A stretch of 64,000 nucleotides of DNA from Chrysoperla carnea (lineage: Eukaryota > Arthropoda > Insecta > Neuroptera > Chrysopidae): the NCBI RefSeq assembly GCF_905475395.1, contig NC_058339.1, positions 11,168,001 through 11,232,000 on the forward strand. The letters run 5' to 3'. The notes under the pieces are model-generated. The model did not search any database, was not told the origin of the DNA, and worked only from the letters and a program-made list of their open reading frames with translations. The position numbers and the translations under genes are program-made. Below, piece after piece: positions 1 through 12,500 of the stretch (position 1 is its first letter; every line of letters starts with the position of its first letter).

Positions 1-3000
1 ACAGAACATTTAGAAAACTTGGCCCCTGAAACTGCAAACGTCGCTGTCGACGATATTAAAAAATCAAAGAAACGATCTAAAAATAAATTGGAAATTAATA
101 CCCCTGAATTAAAAACAGAAAGAGTAGAAAATATCACATCCCTCGTTGAATCAAAACCAGAACAGCAAATTGTTACTGTTGATAAAGCCGATATAAGTAA
201 ACCAGAAACAACAAAAGTTTCAGATAAAAATATTGATGTCTGTGAAAATAATATTAAAAAAGCAAAGAAACAAAAGAATAAAGCAGTAGTTTCTGCAGAA
301 GATGCCAAAACTGAACCTCAAACTGTAGCAGATTTGGTTAGTAGTACTTCAGGTGAAACAGTAAAATTTTCAGATGAAACTGTAAATGTCCCTGAAACTG
401 ATACTAAAAAATCGAAAAAACCAAAAAAGAAAGAAGTTTCTAAAGATTTTAAAATTGAACCTCAAGCTGTGGCTGATTTGGTTAGTACTTCAACTACACC
501 AGAGACAGTAAAAGTTGCAGATGAAAATGTAAGCGCCACTGAAGGTGACACTAAAAAATCAAAGAAACAAAAGAATAAAGCAGAAGTTTCTAAAGATTTC
601 AAAATTGAACCTCAGATTGTGGCTGATTTGGTTTGTACTTCAACTGAACCAGAGCCAGTAAAAGTTTCAGATCAAAATGTAAGCGCTGAAGGTGACACTA
701 AAAAACCAAAGAAACAAAAGAATAAAACAGAAGTTTCTAAAGATTCCAAAATTGAACCTCAAGCTGTAACTGATTTGGTTAGTACTTTAACCACCAAACC
801 AGAGACAGTAACAGTTTCAGATGAAAATCTAAGTGTCGCTCAAGATGACACTAAAAAACCAAAGAAACAAAACAATAAAGCAGAAGTTTCTAAAGATTCT
901 TCACAGAAAGATACAAATGTTTCAACAAAACAAGTTAAAGAAAATTCTAAGAAATCTAAAAAACAAGAAACTGCCATTGACTTACCTAAAGAAAATGTTA
1001 TTGATTCATCCATAAAATCTGAAATTTTAGATGTTAGTTCTAAAAAAGATGTCAAATCTGAAGTTAAAGATACAAAATTAAATAACGAAAATATTGGAAA
1101 ACCTTTAATTGAAGTTACTCCTACTGATTCCAAAATATCCGATAATTCAAACGATTTACCAGAAGAAAAAATAAATATTGAACAACAATCTAAAAAACAA
1201 GATACAAAAACAGTTTCATCGGTAAAAGTTACAGATGTAACTATTACACAAGAAATTAAAAGTGAATCTATTTTGGATTCTAAACCTTCGACAGATATTA
1301 AAGAACAAATCCAAAAACCTAAAAAAGGTAAAAAAGATAAAAAATTAGATAATGTTCCTTCTGTAACTGAACAATTTATTGTCAGTGAAAAATCTGTTAA
1401 AATTACTTCGACTATAACTGACGATACAAAAACAGAAACAACTGATAAAAAACAACCTTCTGATGAAAATATTGAATCTAAAAAATCCAAGAAACGGTCC
1501 AAAAGCAAACAAAAATTGGAAGATGCTAAACCAAAAACAGATGAAATTCCCGAAGACGTTAAAAAATCGCCAATTGAATCTAAAAAACAAGATATAAAAA
1601 CAGAAAGTATTCAAGAACAACCAAAAGTTGATGATAATGTTGACATAAAAAAATTAACGGCTTCTGATGATGTTCAATTACGTTCTACTCCAAAAGATGC
1701 TATAAAAGAATCAACTGCTAAATTGATTGAATCAGAAAAATCAATTGCTGTGGAAAAAGTACTAGATAATACAAAGGAATACCCTACTAAAAAGAACAAA
1801 AAACAAAAAAATAAACAAATAGAGATGACTGTCGATGCTTTTAAAGATATTCCTAAAACAGAAGAAATAATTCCTAATGAAAAAGATAAAAAAATAACCG
1901 TAAGCAATATTGAAATTGTTAGTACACCTTCTATTGATTCTTCCAAGCAAGAATCCAAAACCAAAGTAGATACCGAAAATCTCGCAACATCTATTGTGTC
2001 TTCTAAACAAATTCCAGAAATTGACAAGACTGTGATTGTTACTGAAACCGTTGTTAAAACTTCAATTCGTTCGCCCGACATAAAACCTGAAATACAAGAG
2101 ACAGTGATATTCTCTGAAAATGTCACTAAAGAACCTAAAATCGAAACAACTGTGAATATTGTTGAAACGGTTCTCGAAACACCTGTGCCTGAAAAATATT
2201 CAAATATAAATTTGATTTCTGCTGAACAACAAAGTAAGATAGACTCTGAAAAACATAAGAATGAAAATACAGAAATAACATTGTCCGGTACCGAACAGAA
2301 TGAATCAATTATCGATTCGAAAACGTCCAAAAAGCGTTCGAAGAGTAAACAAAAAGCAGGTACCAAAATGGAAGTTACGACCAAAGATGAAACTTCTAAT
2401 ATTGTTGTAGAAACTATAAAACTTATTGATTCAGAGAGAAATAAACCAGAAATAATAGAGGCTATCCTGAAGCCAGAAATCAAAACTGAAACAGTTAAAC
2501 AATCTACTAAACCTGTTAAAACTAAGAAAGGAAAGGAAACTACTCAAAAAGTAGTAACCACTGAAACTATTTCAGTTACTGAACCAACCACGAATATTTC
2601 CTCTGAAAAACTAATAAAAACATCAGTTACCAGCATAACAACCGAAACTTCTGGTGACAAATCCGTAATACCTATTGTCGAAAATGTTTTAGTTGTAACT
2701 GAGACAGATATTAAACAAGTAGAACCTACAGTTGAATTTAAATTAAGTGATCTTGATATATCTGTTGGAAAAGAAATACGCGAATCGGATACTTTATCTT
2801 CACCAAGTGTCTCACAATCAGATACAACAATTTCTTCCAAAGATGATCTTTTATCTGATTCGACTAAAAAACTCGATGAATTAAAAGAATCTAAAGTTGA
2901 TGAAATTCCTGTTGAAATAGCAACTGATGTTGCTGAACAATTAATAGATAATTCAGTTCCATCTATTAGGGATAAATCCTTAAAGGCAAAACCATCAGAA

Positions 3001-3579
3001 ACAATTGTGATTCAAGAAGAGAAAAAGAAAAAACCAGAAGAAAATGCTGAAAATGTTTATAATGATAGTGGTTTCTGGGTAGATAGGTTTAGATATAATG
3101 ACGCAGAAGTATCATTACAAATCTATTTACAACAAAATCGATTAAAATCAAATATAACTCCTCAACAAGGATTAACGAATGGTCATTATCCGGATAAAGA
3201 TGATGATTCAGATAGCAGCAGCGGACCTGGAACACCTGAGCGTAAACAATCCGCACCATCAAGACAAGCAAATATATTTACAACAGAAATAACAAGCACC
3301 GACTTACCTGGTGGCATGTGTAGTTGGAAAGACCAAAGTACCTACTTAGCAATGGAACCATTGACTCCAGACTTAAATATTTTAAAATCAACAACGGAAA
3401 CTTACTTAAAACATAATGACAAGTCACTAAGCGAACCAAAGACATTAAAATCACAAACAACATTGACTGACGTACTTGATAACACCCTTCCTAAATCCTC
3501 CTCATCTAGTAAAGGCGAACAGGGTGATGTTGGGGCAGACGGGGACGGTGATAAAACAACAAAACATCGTAAGAAAAAG
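1..3579 (+). CDS. Msp300: Msp300 exon: Lys/Glu-rich disordered arm (5' end outside window)
   Basis: The frame is open from base 1, so the exon starts upstream. The 1,193 codons seen here are almost all low-complexity Lys, Glu, Ser, Thr, Val and Ile, with no predicted fold. Residues about 85-300 hold tandem repeats of about 50 residues. Basic clusters such as [13 protein letters not shown] recur near residues 495 and 780. Only residues 1018-1050 ([14 protein letters not shown]) and about 1095-1130 ([14 protein letters not shown]) look like conserved short motifs. The donor AAG|GTGAAGT after base 3579 is in phase 0 and matches the phase-0 acceptor at 5959. Reading through this donor gives an alternative C-terminus, listed separately. 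Membership in Msp300 is inferred from frame, phase, strand and matching style with the later disordered arm. Confidence 0.85.
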
Positions 3580-6500
3580 GTGAAGTCACAATGTATTTTG
3601 TTGTGAATACAATAATCTTTATGTTTGGTGTTTTATTTTTCAACTAACTCTTTTTATGATTTTCAATCATTGATTTTTCATTTTTGTACAGTTTTTGGGG
3701 TTTTCATCGCATCCCTTTGCTTGCTTATTTTTAACTTTTGCATGATATGATGTTTCTGCTTTAGATTTTTAGCTAGATTTTTCATTTATTTTTAATGTAG
3801 ATAATTGGGGTTTAAATTTTAAATTAATTTTTTTATATTCGTGAAATATTCATTAAAGGATTTTGTATTTAGATTATAAAATAATCATCAATTAATATTA
3901 CGCTTTAAATTTAAGATTATTGAAGAAAACGATAAAAAAACAACACAATTTAACGTTCCTAATTATGTAATTTTTTAATCAATAAATAGTTAATTTTGTT
4001 TTATTTTTTATGTTTATAATTAAATTCGTTAATTTTGTGTCTTGTAACGCATTTTATTTTGTAAATAGGAAAGTTCAATAAGTTTAAGACTATTTTAAGG
4101 CATTATGTAAAAAATACTTGGCACTTGATACTATTATTGAACAGATCTATCGTGAACTTTTAATTTCTTAAATTGATTGAATACAATGCGTTTAAAAATC
4201 AAAACATTGGTTCAATATTTGTATCGGTTAGTTAAGTTTTCAATTATAAAATCGATGCTCAATTACTCCTAGCTAATTGCGAAATTTTTAATCAGAGATA
4301 ATTAATTGTTATGGGGGATCTTGTAGGTCTTTGCTAAATTCGCAAGACTTCGTCGAAATGTGGATATGGGAATTTGTATCAAAAATGCTAATTACTTACA
4401 TTTAAAACGCTTAATTTTTGGCTTATAATTAACAAAATATTTTTTCGTGGTTTCTATGTTATTTTAGGATGCGTGTCTCCCCTAAAGAATTACTTACCAC
4501 TCAAGTATACTTCCCTTAAAATACAAAACATTCCTATAACTGATAAAGATTAAAAAGTTTTGTCGAAAGCAAGCTTTTGGATATTTTGCAAGGAAAAATT
4601 TCCTTTATCTTTTATCAGTTATGAGTAACAGTCTGAAGAAGCTCCTTTCGATATGAACCGGAATCTGACACGATAAAAATATTTTAAATTTCATACCCGA
4701 TTTTGGATTTAATAGAGTGTAACAGACACTGAATAAATTTATCGAAATAAAAATTGACGATTAGTTTAGGCAAGATCGAATTATAAACTACTGTATTTTT
4801 GGTAGCGGTCATTCTGAGACACTCTGTAGACGATACCGTCCGTACGCCTATAATAGTATGCAATTAGAATTAAACTCGCTTTATTTTATATTTATAAAAA
4901 ACTTATCAGAATTTTTGTAGATGAATTTTACTTTTCCGGGTACACTTTGTCGAGGCGCTAAGTATATGAATGTTTCATTTTCATAATACACTATTTTCAT
5001 GCAGGTCCGGATATAAAAGTTAGTCTCCCCTAAGCAGTTCGAAAATTGCTGAATCTCCCTCCGAAAATAGGCAGTATAGTGTACTATGTAAAATTGGTTA
5101 TCGTTCAAAACATTAAAAGTGAATGAATCCAAGAAGTCCGGGTTCGAGCCCTGGTTCGAGTGTATTTTTTTCAATTCTCTTTAATTAAAAGTGAAGATTA
5201 ATATCTAGCATCTAGTCTAGTTAACGGTCGAAGTTAAACCTAACGTCACTCTTCACAATATTTTTTTCGCCATTTTTAGTCATTTTCGTCTTTTTTCAAA
5301 ATAAACAATAAATTCCTCCAAAATTTGGCGCCCTAGGAACGTGCCTACTCTGCCTGTATGGTAAATCCGGGTCAATTTTCATGTTCATTTCATTCAAACT
5401 GAATATAATAAAATCGGAATTAAAATCATTTATAATTTGTATAATTAATTTACTTTTTGTCCAATTTCCAATAATAATATTATCTAAACATAATAAACAA
5501 GTATTAATTCATCTCTCTGGCATACTTTCAAAAAAAATTTATAAATTGCAGTAAAATTTTCATATGTAAGAAAATTTTGTACAGAACTCGGTAGTAAAGT
5601 TAGTTATAGTTAACACATAAAATTGGAAGTAATAAATGATTGAATACCATGCAAACAGTAGTAAATAAATCTGTTCAATTCGAATTACTCGCGTTTACGA
5701 GTGCTATTTAGTGTGTATTGCAACTAATTTTATCCAATAAAAAATTGTATCAATTGATACTGACTGAATAAGAGTGCATGTGAAACATATTTATTTTAAA
5801 ATGTGTTCTCATTGCAATTAATAAATAAATTTTTAACCTGCAGAATGTGATTTTGTAAAAAATTTAAATGTGTGTTTTTACGTTAATAATATAGAATTAT
5901 TTTTGTTTGTTTGTTCATATTAATGTTTTTTAAACAAATTATTAACTTTCATTCTCAGGATATTAAAGACAACGTTCAACAATTACAACAATCGTTGGAA
6001 AAAACTGAATGTATTATTGGTGATTTACCAACTGATAATTTGGAAAATATTCTAAAAGCTCTTAATGTAAGTTATTTTATTATTTTCATTTATCTTAAAT
6101 ATTATCATTAAGTCGGAGGCATGGAAAATGGGATAATTTTTAAGGATTTTATTGATTAATAGAAAATCTAATTTAGATTTTTTTTAAATATTCAATTCTA
6201 CACCTAAATATCGAAATTTCGGTTGTAACGCGATTTTCGTTAGTGGATAAATTAATGCTTAATGCTTACCAAAATTTTTTTGACTTTTTTTGTGATTTAA
6301 TAAAATAGGGCTAGATATTTCGCTCAAAACGCTCATAATGCAAGTGCTGACGGGTTAATGAATAATAGGTATCGATATATTTTGTGACATTTTTAACATT
6401 ACCAAATTTTCATTACCGTTATTTAAGGGATCGAGATTTACTTCTTTTTTAATTTATCTCATTTTCCATGCCTCTCAGTATATTTTTTTAACAATAAAAT

Positions 6501-9500
6501 TGGGTCATTTACATTCATTTGCATCCAATACTTTACACGAATTATTTTACATGAATTTTGCAATGATTTTGACTTTAGTTTGTTTTGTAAAAATTTATTC
6601 ATTTTAAAATTCATTTAATAAATGTATATTTTTTCATACAGTTCATATTTTGTGGTGATTTAAAAACGTTTTTTTAGCTTTAAAATACTTAAGGTTCTGA
6701 TGTAGACAGGGAAATAATATTTTTCCTTGAGAGCAAGTAATTCCTATCTTTATCATATCGAATTAATTATCCACTTTTGTTATCTGTGTTATAAACATAC
6801 ATATATTCACTCTGTATTTGAGGAATAACTTCTTTCCGTAAACCTCGTGTAACGTTATAAGGGCGCAGCGTAAAATTTTATTATTATAATTTTTTGTACA
6901 AAATTAAAAAAAGTAAAAACTCCAAAATGAAAAATCTTAACTATTTGAATAAAAAATCGGAGTAATATTTGTATTTTATGTTTAACCAAAATCATGCGCT
7001 ACCTTTCGGAAATATTTAAATATCAATAATTTAGAAGTAATTTATAGTAAGTAAATGGAAAATTTATGATATTATTTATTCAAATAATTTTATGAAGAAT
7101 TATTTATTGTTTTAATTAGAAATGTAAGAATTTTTCACAATGGTTATACCTTTAACTGTAATTATCGAACATGAAAAAAAGACATTTCTGTCCGTGCATG
7201 AATGTATTTTATTTAAATATTAAAAACTTATTATTTTATTAATTTAATCATTATTGATTAAATAATGAAATAATATTTACGAGATTAATAATTATGCAGA
7301 GCTTCTAGAGCAACTCTTAACGAAGAAAAATTTTTTTTTTGTTTAAATTGTCGTAGAATGCTTATATTTTCACGTATTGCGCGTAAACTTTACATTATTT
7401 TGCAACGTAAAGATACCATTAAAAGCTACAATTTACTCCACGAAAGGATTTCCTGCGAGCCATAAAAGCCGAGAAAACAGTAATAAAACCTTGTTTTCCG
7501 TACCTTTCCGTTTTTTTTAAATAACTTCCATTTTTCCATGGATTTTCCTACACTCCGTTTTTTTTCCAAAGTATTTTTTCAGAATCGTCTAGATCAGACC
7601 CATGTTTTAAAAAAATATAACACCATAACACAAAATTAGAAAATTTGACATAAATACAAAAATATATATTATTATGTATTATTAAATTTAATATTTTCTA
7701 AAAATAGGACATGATTAATGAATTGTTTGTCCCAAGTTTCAAACAATTTTAATAGATCCACTTCTATTTTAAAACTATTTATGTTTTTAATTTTTATGAA
7801 TGTATTTTACTAGATATTATTTCAATATTTAACTAAAAGTATCAGATGCTCTTCAAGCATGCATTCAATGGCACGGAAATGAGAAAAATTAATTTGGTAT
7901 GTATTTTTCCTACTACGACCAAATTTAGAAAAACTCACTATAAACTAAAATTTATAGTATCTATATAAATTGTTTCGAAAATAAATGATATTTTGAAATA
8001 ATTAATATCTAGACAGAAGATAAATTAATTAATTAATCTTAAATCGATTCAAATTTAATAATACAAATTTATATTTTTAATATTTTCAACTCATTTTGTG
8101 AAATCAATATCATATTTTAATCTGATTTTCCTTCAATTCTAAATAAAATAAAAATTGTCATCATTCAATGCATTACAAAAAACACTATACATTTACACTT
8201 TTTTTTCTAGTGAATTGTTTTTTAAATAAATTTTTAGAAATATATAAATTTGGCCTTTTATAGAGACAGAAATTTCTTATATCCATTCAAGTTGCAAATG
8301 TATTTTTATTAATTACGGCAAACAAAACTCTACTCAGAATATGGGCTTTTTAAGAATTCGAGTAGTTCCTACCACTCGGTAGTAGTGTAGTACCCATTGC
8401 CTATCTTGGTTTTAAAACTTTTTATTTAAAATCTTGTGAAAATGAGCTGTGTTGTTAGTTTATGAGCTGATGTCCTGGTCCTAGGAAGATTCAGGAAGGG
8501 TATGAAATACAAAAAAAAACCATGTTTAAGCTTCATGCTATGAATATTTTGCTACATTTTCATGAAAAAATATTCAGCCAGTGGTAGAGGTGAGAACCGA
8601 GTCCCGATTGCTTCATCTGAAATTATCTTGCTGAAGAAAGCTTGCTGATTTGATATGAATGACAAAATGACCTAATATTGAAAATATTCCTTCAATGAGT
8701 AATATTTTCTCCTTATAAATAAATAAAAATTATAAGTAATTATTACAAGTAATTTTAATTACCTTGTAACAAAAAAAAAAAATTACAAAAAAATAAGATA
8801 AAAAATTTGTATGAGATCATAATTTTTATTTTTAAATTGCATTTATATTGATCTTCACAAATATTCAAATAATTTTCAAATCATTCAAAATCAATTTAAG
8901 CACGAGAAATCAGACGGACTTACATACATCGACGTCATAAATTTTATTAAAAACAATATTTTTTTAGATTTTAAATCATTGTTAAAAATAAATATTATAA
9001 AATGTTGTCATCTTATATATTTAAATTTATTATTTATCTTTTATTTTAACATGTGTACCACATGGTCTATCTACTCTAGTGTGAAACGTTAAATAATTAT
9101 TCAAAGTGTTCATCGATCAATATAACGGCGACATAAATATATTTTTATTTTGTAAATAAATAATTCATAATTAGATGTGACTTCTTATTTTTTTTTTTTT
9201 AAATTGTAGAGTATTGCTGTTGAGTTACAAAGTCATGAGACGGAAGCTATAAGATTGGAAGGTTTAGTTATGGAATTACCGCCGTGTGACACCGAACGAC
9301 AAACGTTACTGGCACATATTGCTGGTATACGTACAAGAATTGTGACTTTATTATCGCAGGCGAATCAAGGCATTACAGCTATTAAGGTAATTGAATTTTC
9401 TTTTAAACGATTTTCGCAAATAAATTCAAGTAAATATTGCAAACAATATTTTTATAAATTATATCGGTAATACATAAAAAATTTTATGCTAAACATAATT

Positions 9501-12500
9501 TATTTTTGACTGCGATAGTTAAGGAATCTTACGTAATATACTTTTGGGTTTAATTCAAAATAAATAAATTACAAATTTTAAATAAGAACATATCTAAGAA
9601 CACTCTCCATTAAATCACCTTTTTCCTGGAAGCCTTTTCCAAATTGTACCGATTTTGATCATAGTCAATTTTTTAGTTTTTTTCGGGTACGGAACCATAA
9701 AATCGCACTTGGAATGTAGCTAAGAATACTCTCCATTAAATTACCTTTCAAACGAAACAAAAAAAAATCAAAATCGGTTCATCCGTTTAGGTTCTGCAAT
9801 GCCACAGACAGACACACACACATAGCGGATAAACTTATAACAGCCAGTTTTTGTTCGAGGGTTAAAAAAGGCAAACTTCCTTAAACCTCTCGGAAGTTTA
9901 CCATCAGATATTTTTTTTGGATTTTAGACCGCAAATTAAAACGAAATAAAATAGTGAACCGTTGATTTGAACAAGTGAAATTTACAAATTGAAAAAATCC
10001 GGGATCGGATACGACACCCTAAACTCACACTTGAAACAAAGTGGACCAATTTTGAAGATAATCACCTCCTTTTAAGTGTTTCGAGAACGTATCCCTAAAC
10101 TTTCACTTATTTATTGTTAGATTCTTAGCTACTGACGTAAATCAAAATCGATTCATCCGTTTAGATGAAGTACGATGGCACAGGTGCCACAGTCAGACAG
10201 ACACACACACATATCAAACCTATAATTCCCCTCCTATTGGGTTTATCAATCCTAAAAATGAAATAAAAAGTTACAGGAAACTTAAAATATAACGTTCATT
10301 TTGCGCCATTATTTACATTATACGAAAATTAATATAAATTTTCAAAAACAATATTTTTTGCAACATTTTATCAAACTTTTAAAAACAATGACATCATTTA
10401 TAAAGTAAAGTAAATAACCTTGGATAATCGCAATAAGGAGAAAAAATATTTAAGATACCGTTAAAATTAAAAAATAATACTGAGGTCATCAATACTAATA
10501 TGATTAATTTTTGTTTTATAGAATGCTAAAGATATCCATGACCGTCGCCGTGAAGAAATTGAACAATATCGTCAATTATTAATTGAAATTGAAACTTGGT
10601 TACGTGAAACTACCGAAACATTATCCGCTGATGTTGATTTAACAACAGAATCACAAATTGAAGGTGGTATTAATGCTCATCAAAAAGCATTACAAGAATT
10701 AAAATTAAAAGAAAAGAAATTGTCTGAATTACAAACATTATGTGCTGATTTACAAAAATATGCTGATGTTCGTCCATTAGCAATTGTTTTATTAGAACAG
10801 TTAAAATCTGTTCAATTAACATTAATCGAAGCTGGTCAGCTAGTTAACACTCGCTTACAGACCTTAGAAATATGGCTAATTAAATTCAAAGAACAACAAT
10901 TAGCAAAACAAATTAAAACACCTGAACCAGTATCACTTGATGAAAATACTTTGGATTCAAGTCCAATGCCCGAAGAAGAAGTGAAACAAGTGATGGAAAT
11001 TGAAACACAAACTGGACATAGTTTAAGTTCACCAATTCCAGCAGTTGTTGAAGAACCAAAAACCAAAGATGTTTCAATTTCATGTAATGTACCAAAAGAT
11101 CGACAAATACAAACTTCATTTACCAGTACATCAAGTTCCAAAGAATCCAAAGAAATATCTCAAGCTCCAGATATGGGTGTACAAACATCATTCGTATCAA
11201 GTGTTACAAGTGATATTGTACAACATCCTACAGAAATTGCAATTCAAACACGCCCAGATGATATTCAACCTCGCGAACGTATACAAATTTTACAAACAAT
11301 ATCCGAAGGTGGTCATGAAACAATTCAAATATCCACAAAACCAATTACGAGTGATCAGTCTCAGCCAGTTATTACTGAACCTGATGATTTAACTGTGGAA
11401 GCAAAATACAGAGATCGACAACCAACACAAAATCTAGGTGGTATTAAATTATCTGAATTAAATATTGAACATTCTACACCACAAGCGTTTGAAGCAACTT
11501 ATAACGAACCAGATCAAACAACAACTGAAGTTATTGTAGACGAAGATGGTACTAAACGTATAATTGTTCGCAAAATACATCGAACAGTTGTATCAAGACA
11601 TCAAACATTACAACACCAACAATTAACAGCTGTTAATACTCTTACCGAAAACGATGTGCCAATTAATCAAAGTTATTCACAAGTTACATTGCAAGGACAA
11701 CAAGCTAGTACCTCAATAGCTCGAGGTGATGGCCAAACTGAAACATTTGCAACTCAATCGTACGGTGGAAAAGTAATAACTGGAGTTCCTGGTGGAGAAG
11801 TTTCCGTACACGAATTCCAAACACAACCCGAACAACAATATATTGTTACTGAAAGTGATATACCTCCTGAAGTTTTACTTAAAGGTACTCCTGTTCATGA
11901 AGGTGATGTAGCTTACATTATTCCTGAAGACAGTCAAAATATATTAATTGAAGGAGGTGAAGTACATACATCAAGTTCAAGTATTCGAGCAGTTGTTCAA
12001 CAAGTAACCCGTAAAATCGTTCGTAGAACACGTAGAATAATTAAGAGAATCACAATTATCGATGGAAAAGAACATGTTACGGAAGAAATTGTTGAAGAAC
12101 CAGAAGAAACTGAAATAACTGATGAAGGTATCCCTAGAGTATGTATCAACGTGATGAGAACCGAAGATGGAAAAGTTGTTGATCAGCAACAATTTGGTGA
12201 TGATACATTGAGACCTGAACCAACATCTCCAATCGTAAGAGATCAAAATGTTTCAACTAGCACTGTATTAGTAGATCAACTCGCACAACCAATAGAAGGC
12301 ACACACACATCTGACACTGTAATATTTTCAGCATCGCCAAATGTAGAAGAACCAACAGAAAAAGATATTTTAGTTACTACATACGACAAAGCAATAGAAT
12401 TCCCATCAAAAGCTGCTTTTACACAAGATTTTATTCAACGAGAAATACAATTACAATCACCTGTTGTACCTAGTGAAATAGAAAAAGGTACTTCTGAAAG

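Larger units (their letters stand above)
3607..5958 (+). other. Msp300 intron, remainder
   Basis: AT-rich sequence between the donor at 3580 and the acceptor at 5957-5958. It probably holds the 3' UTR of the read-through isoform, then a small inverted repeat at 4535-4622 (ATAACTGATAAA against TTTATCAGTTAT) and a SINE-like stretch ending about 5172. I see no other coding potential. Confidence 0.6.

Noticed and set aside
840..2840. Long minus-strand open frames opposite the first Msp300 exon
   Set aside because: They are the antisense of a Lys/Glu/Ser/Thr-rich coding sequence, which yields Phe/Leu/Ser-rich frames by chance. No start context or motif supports them.
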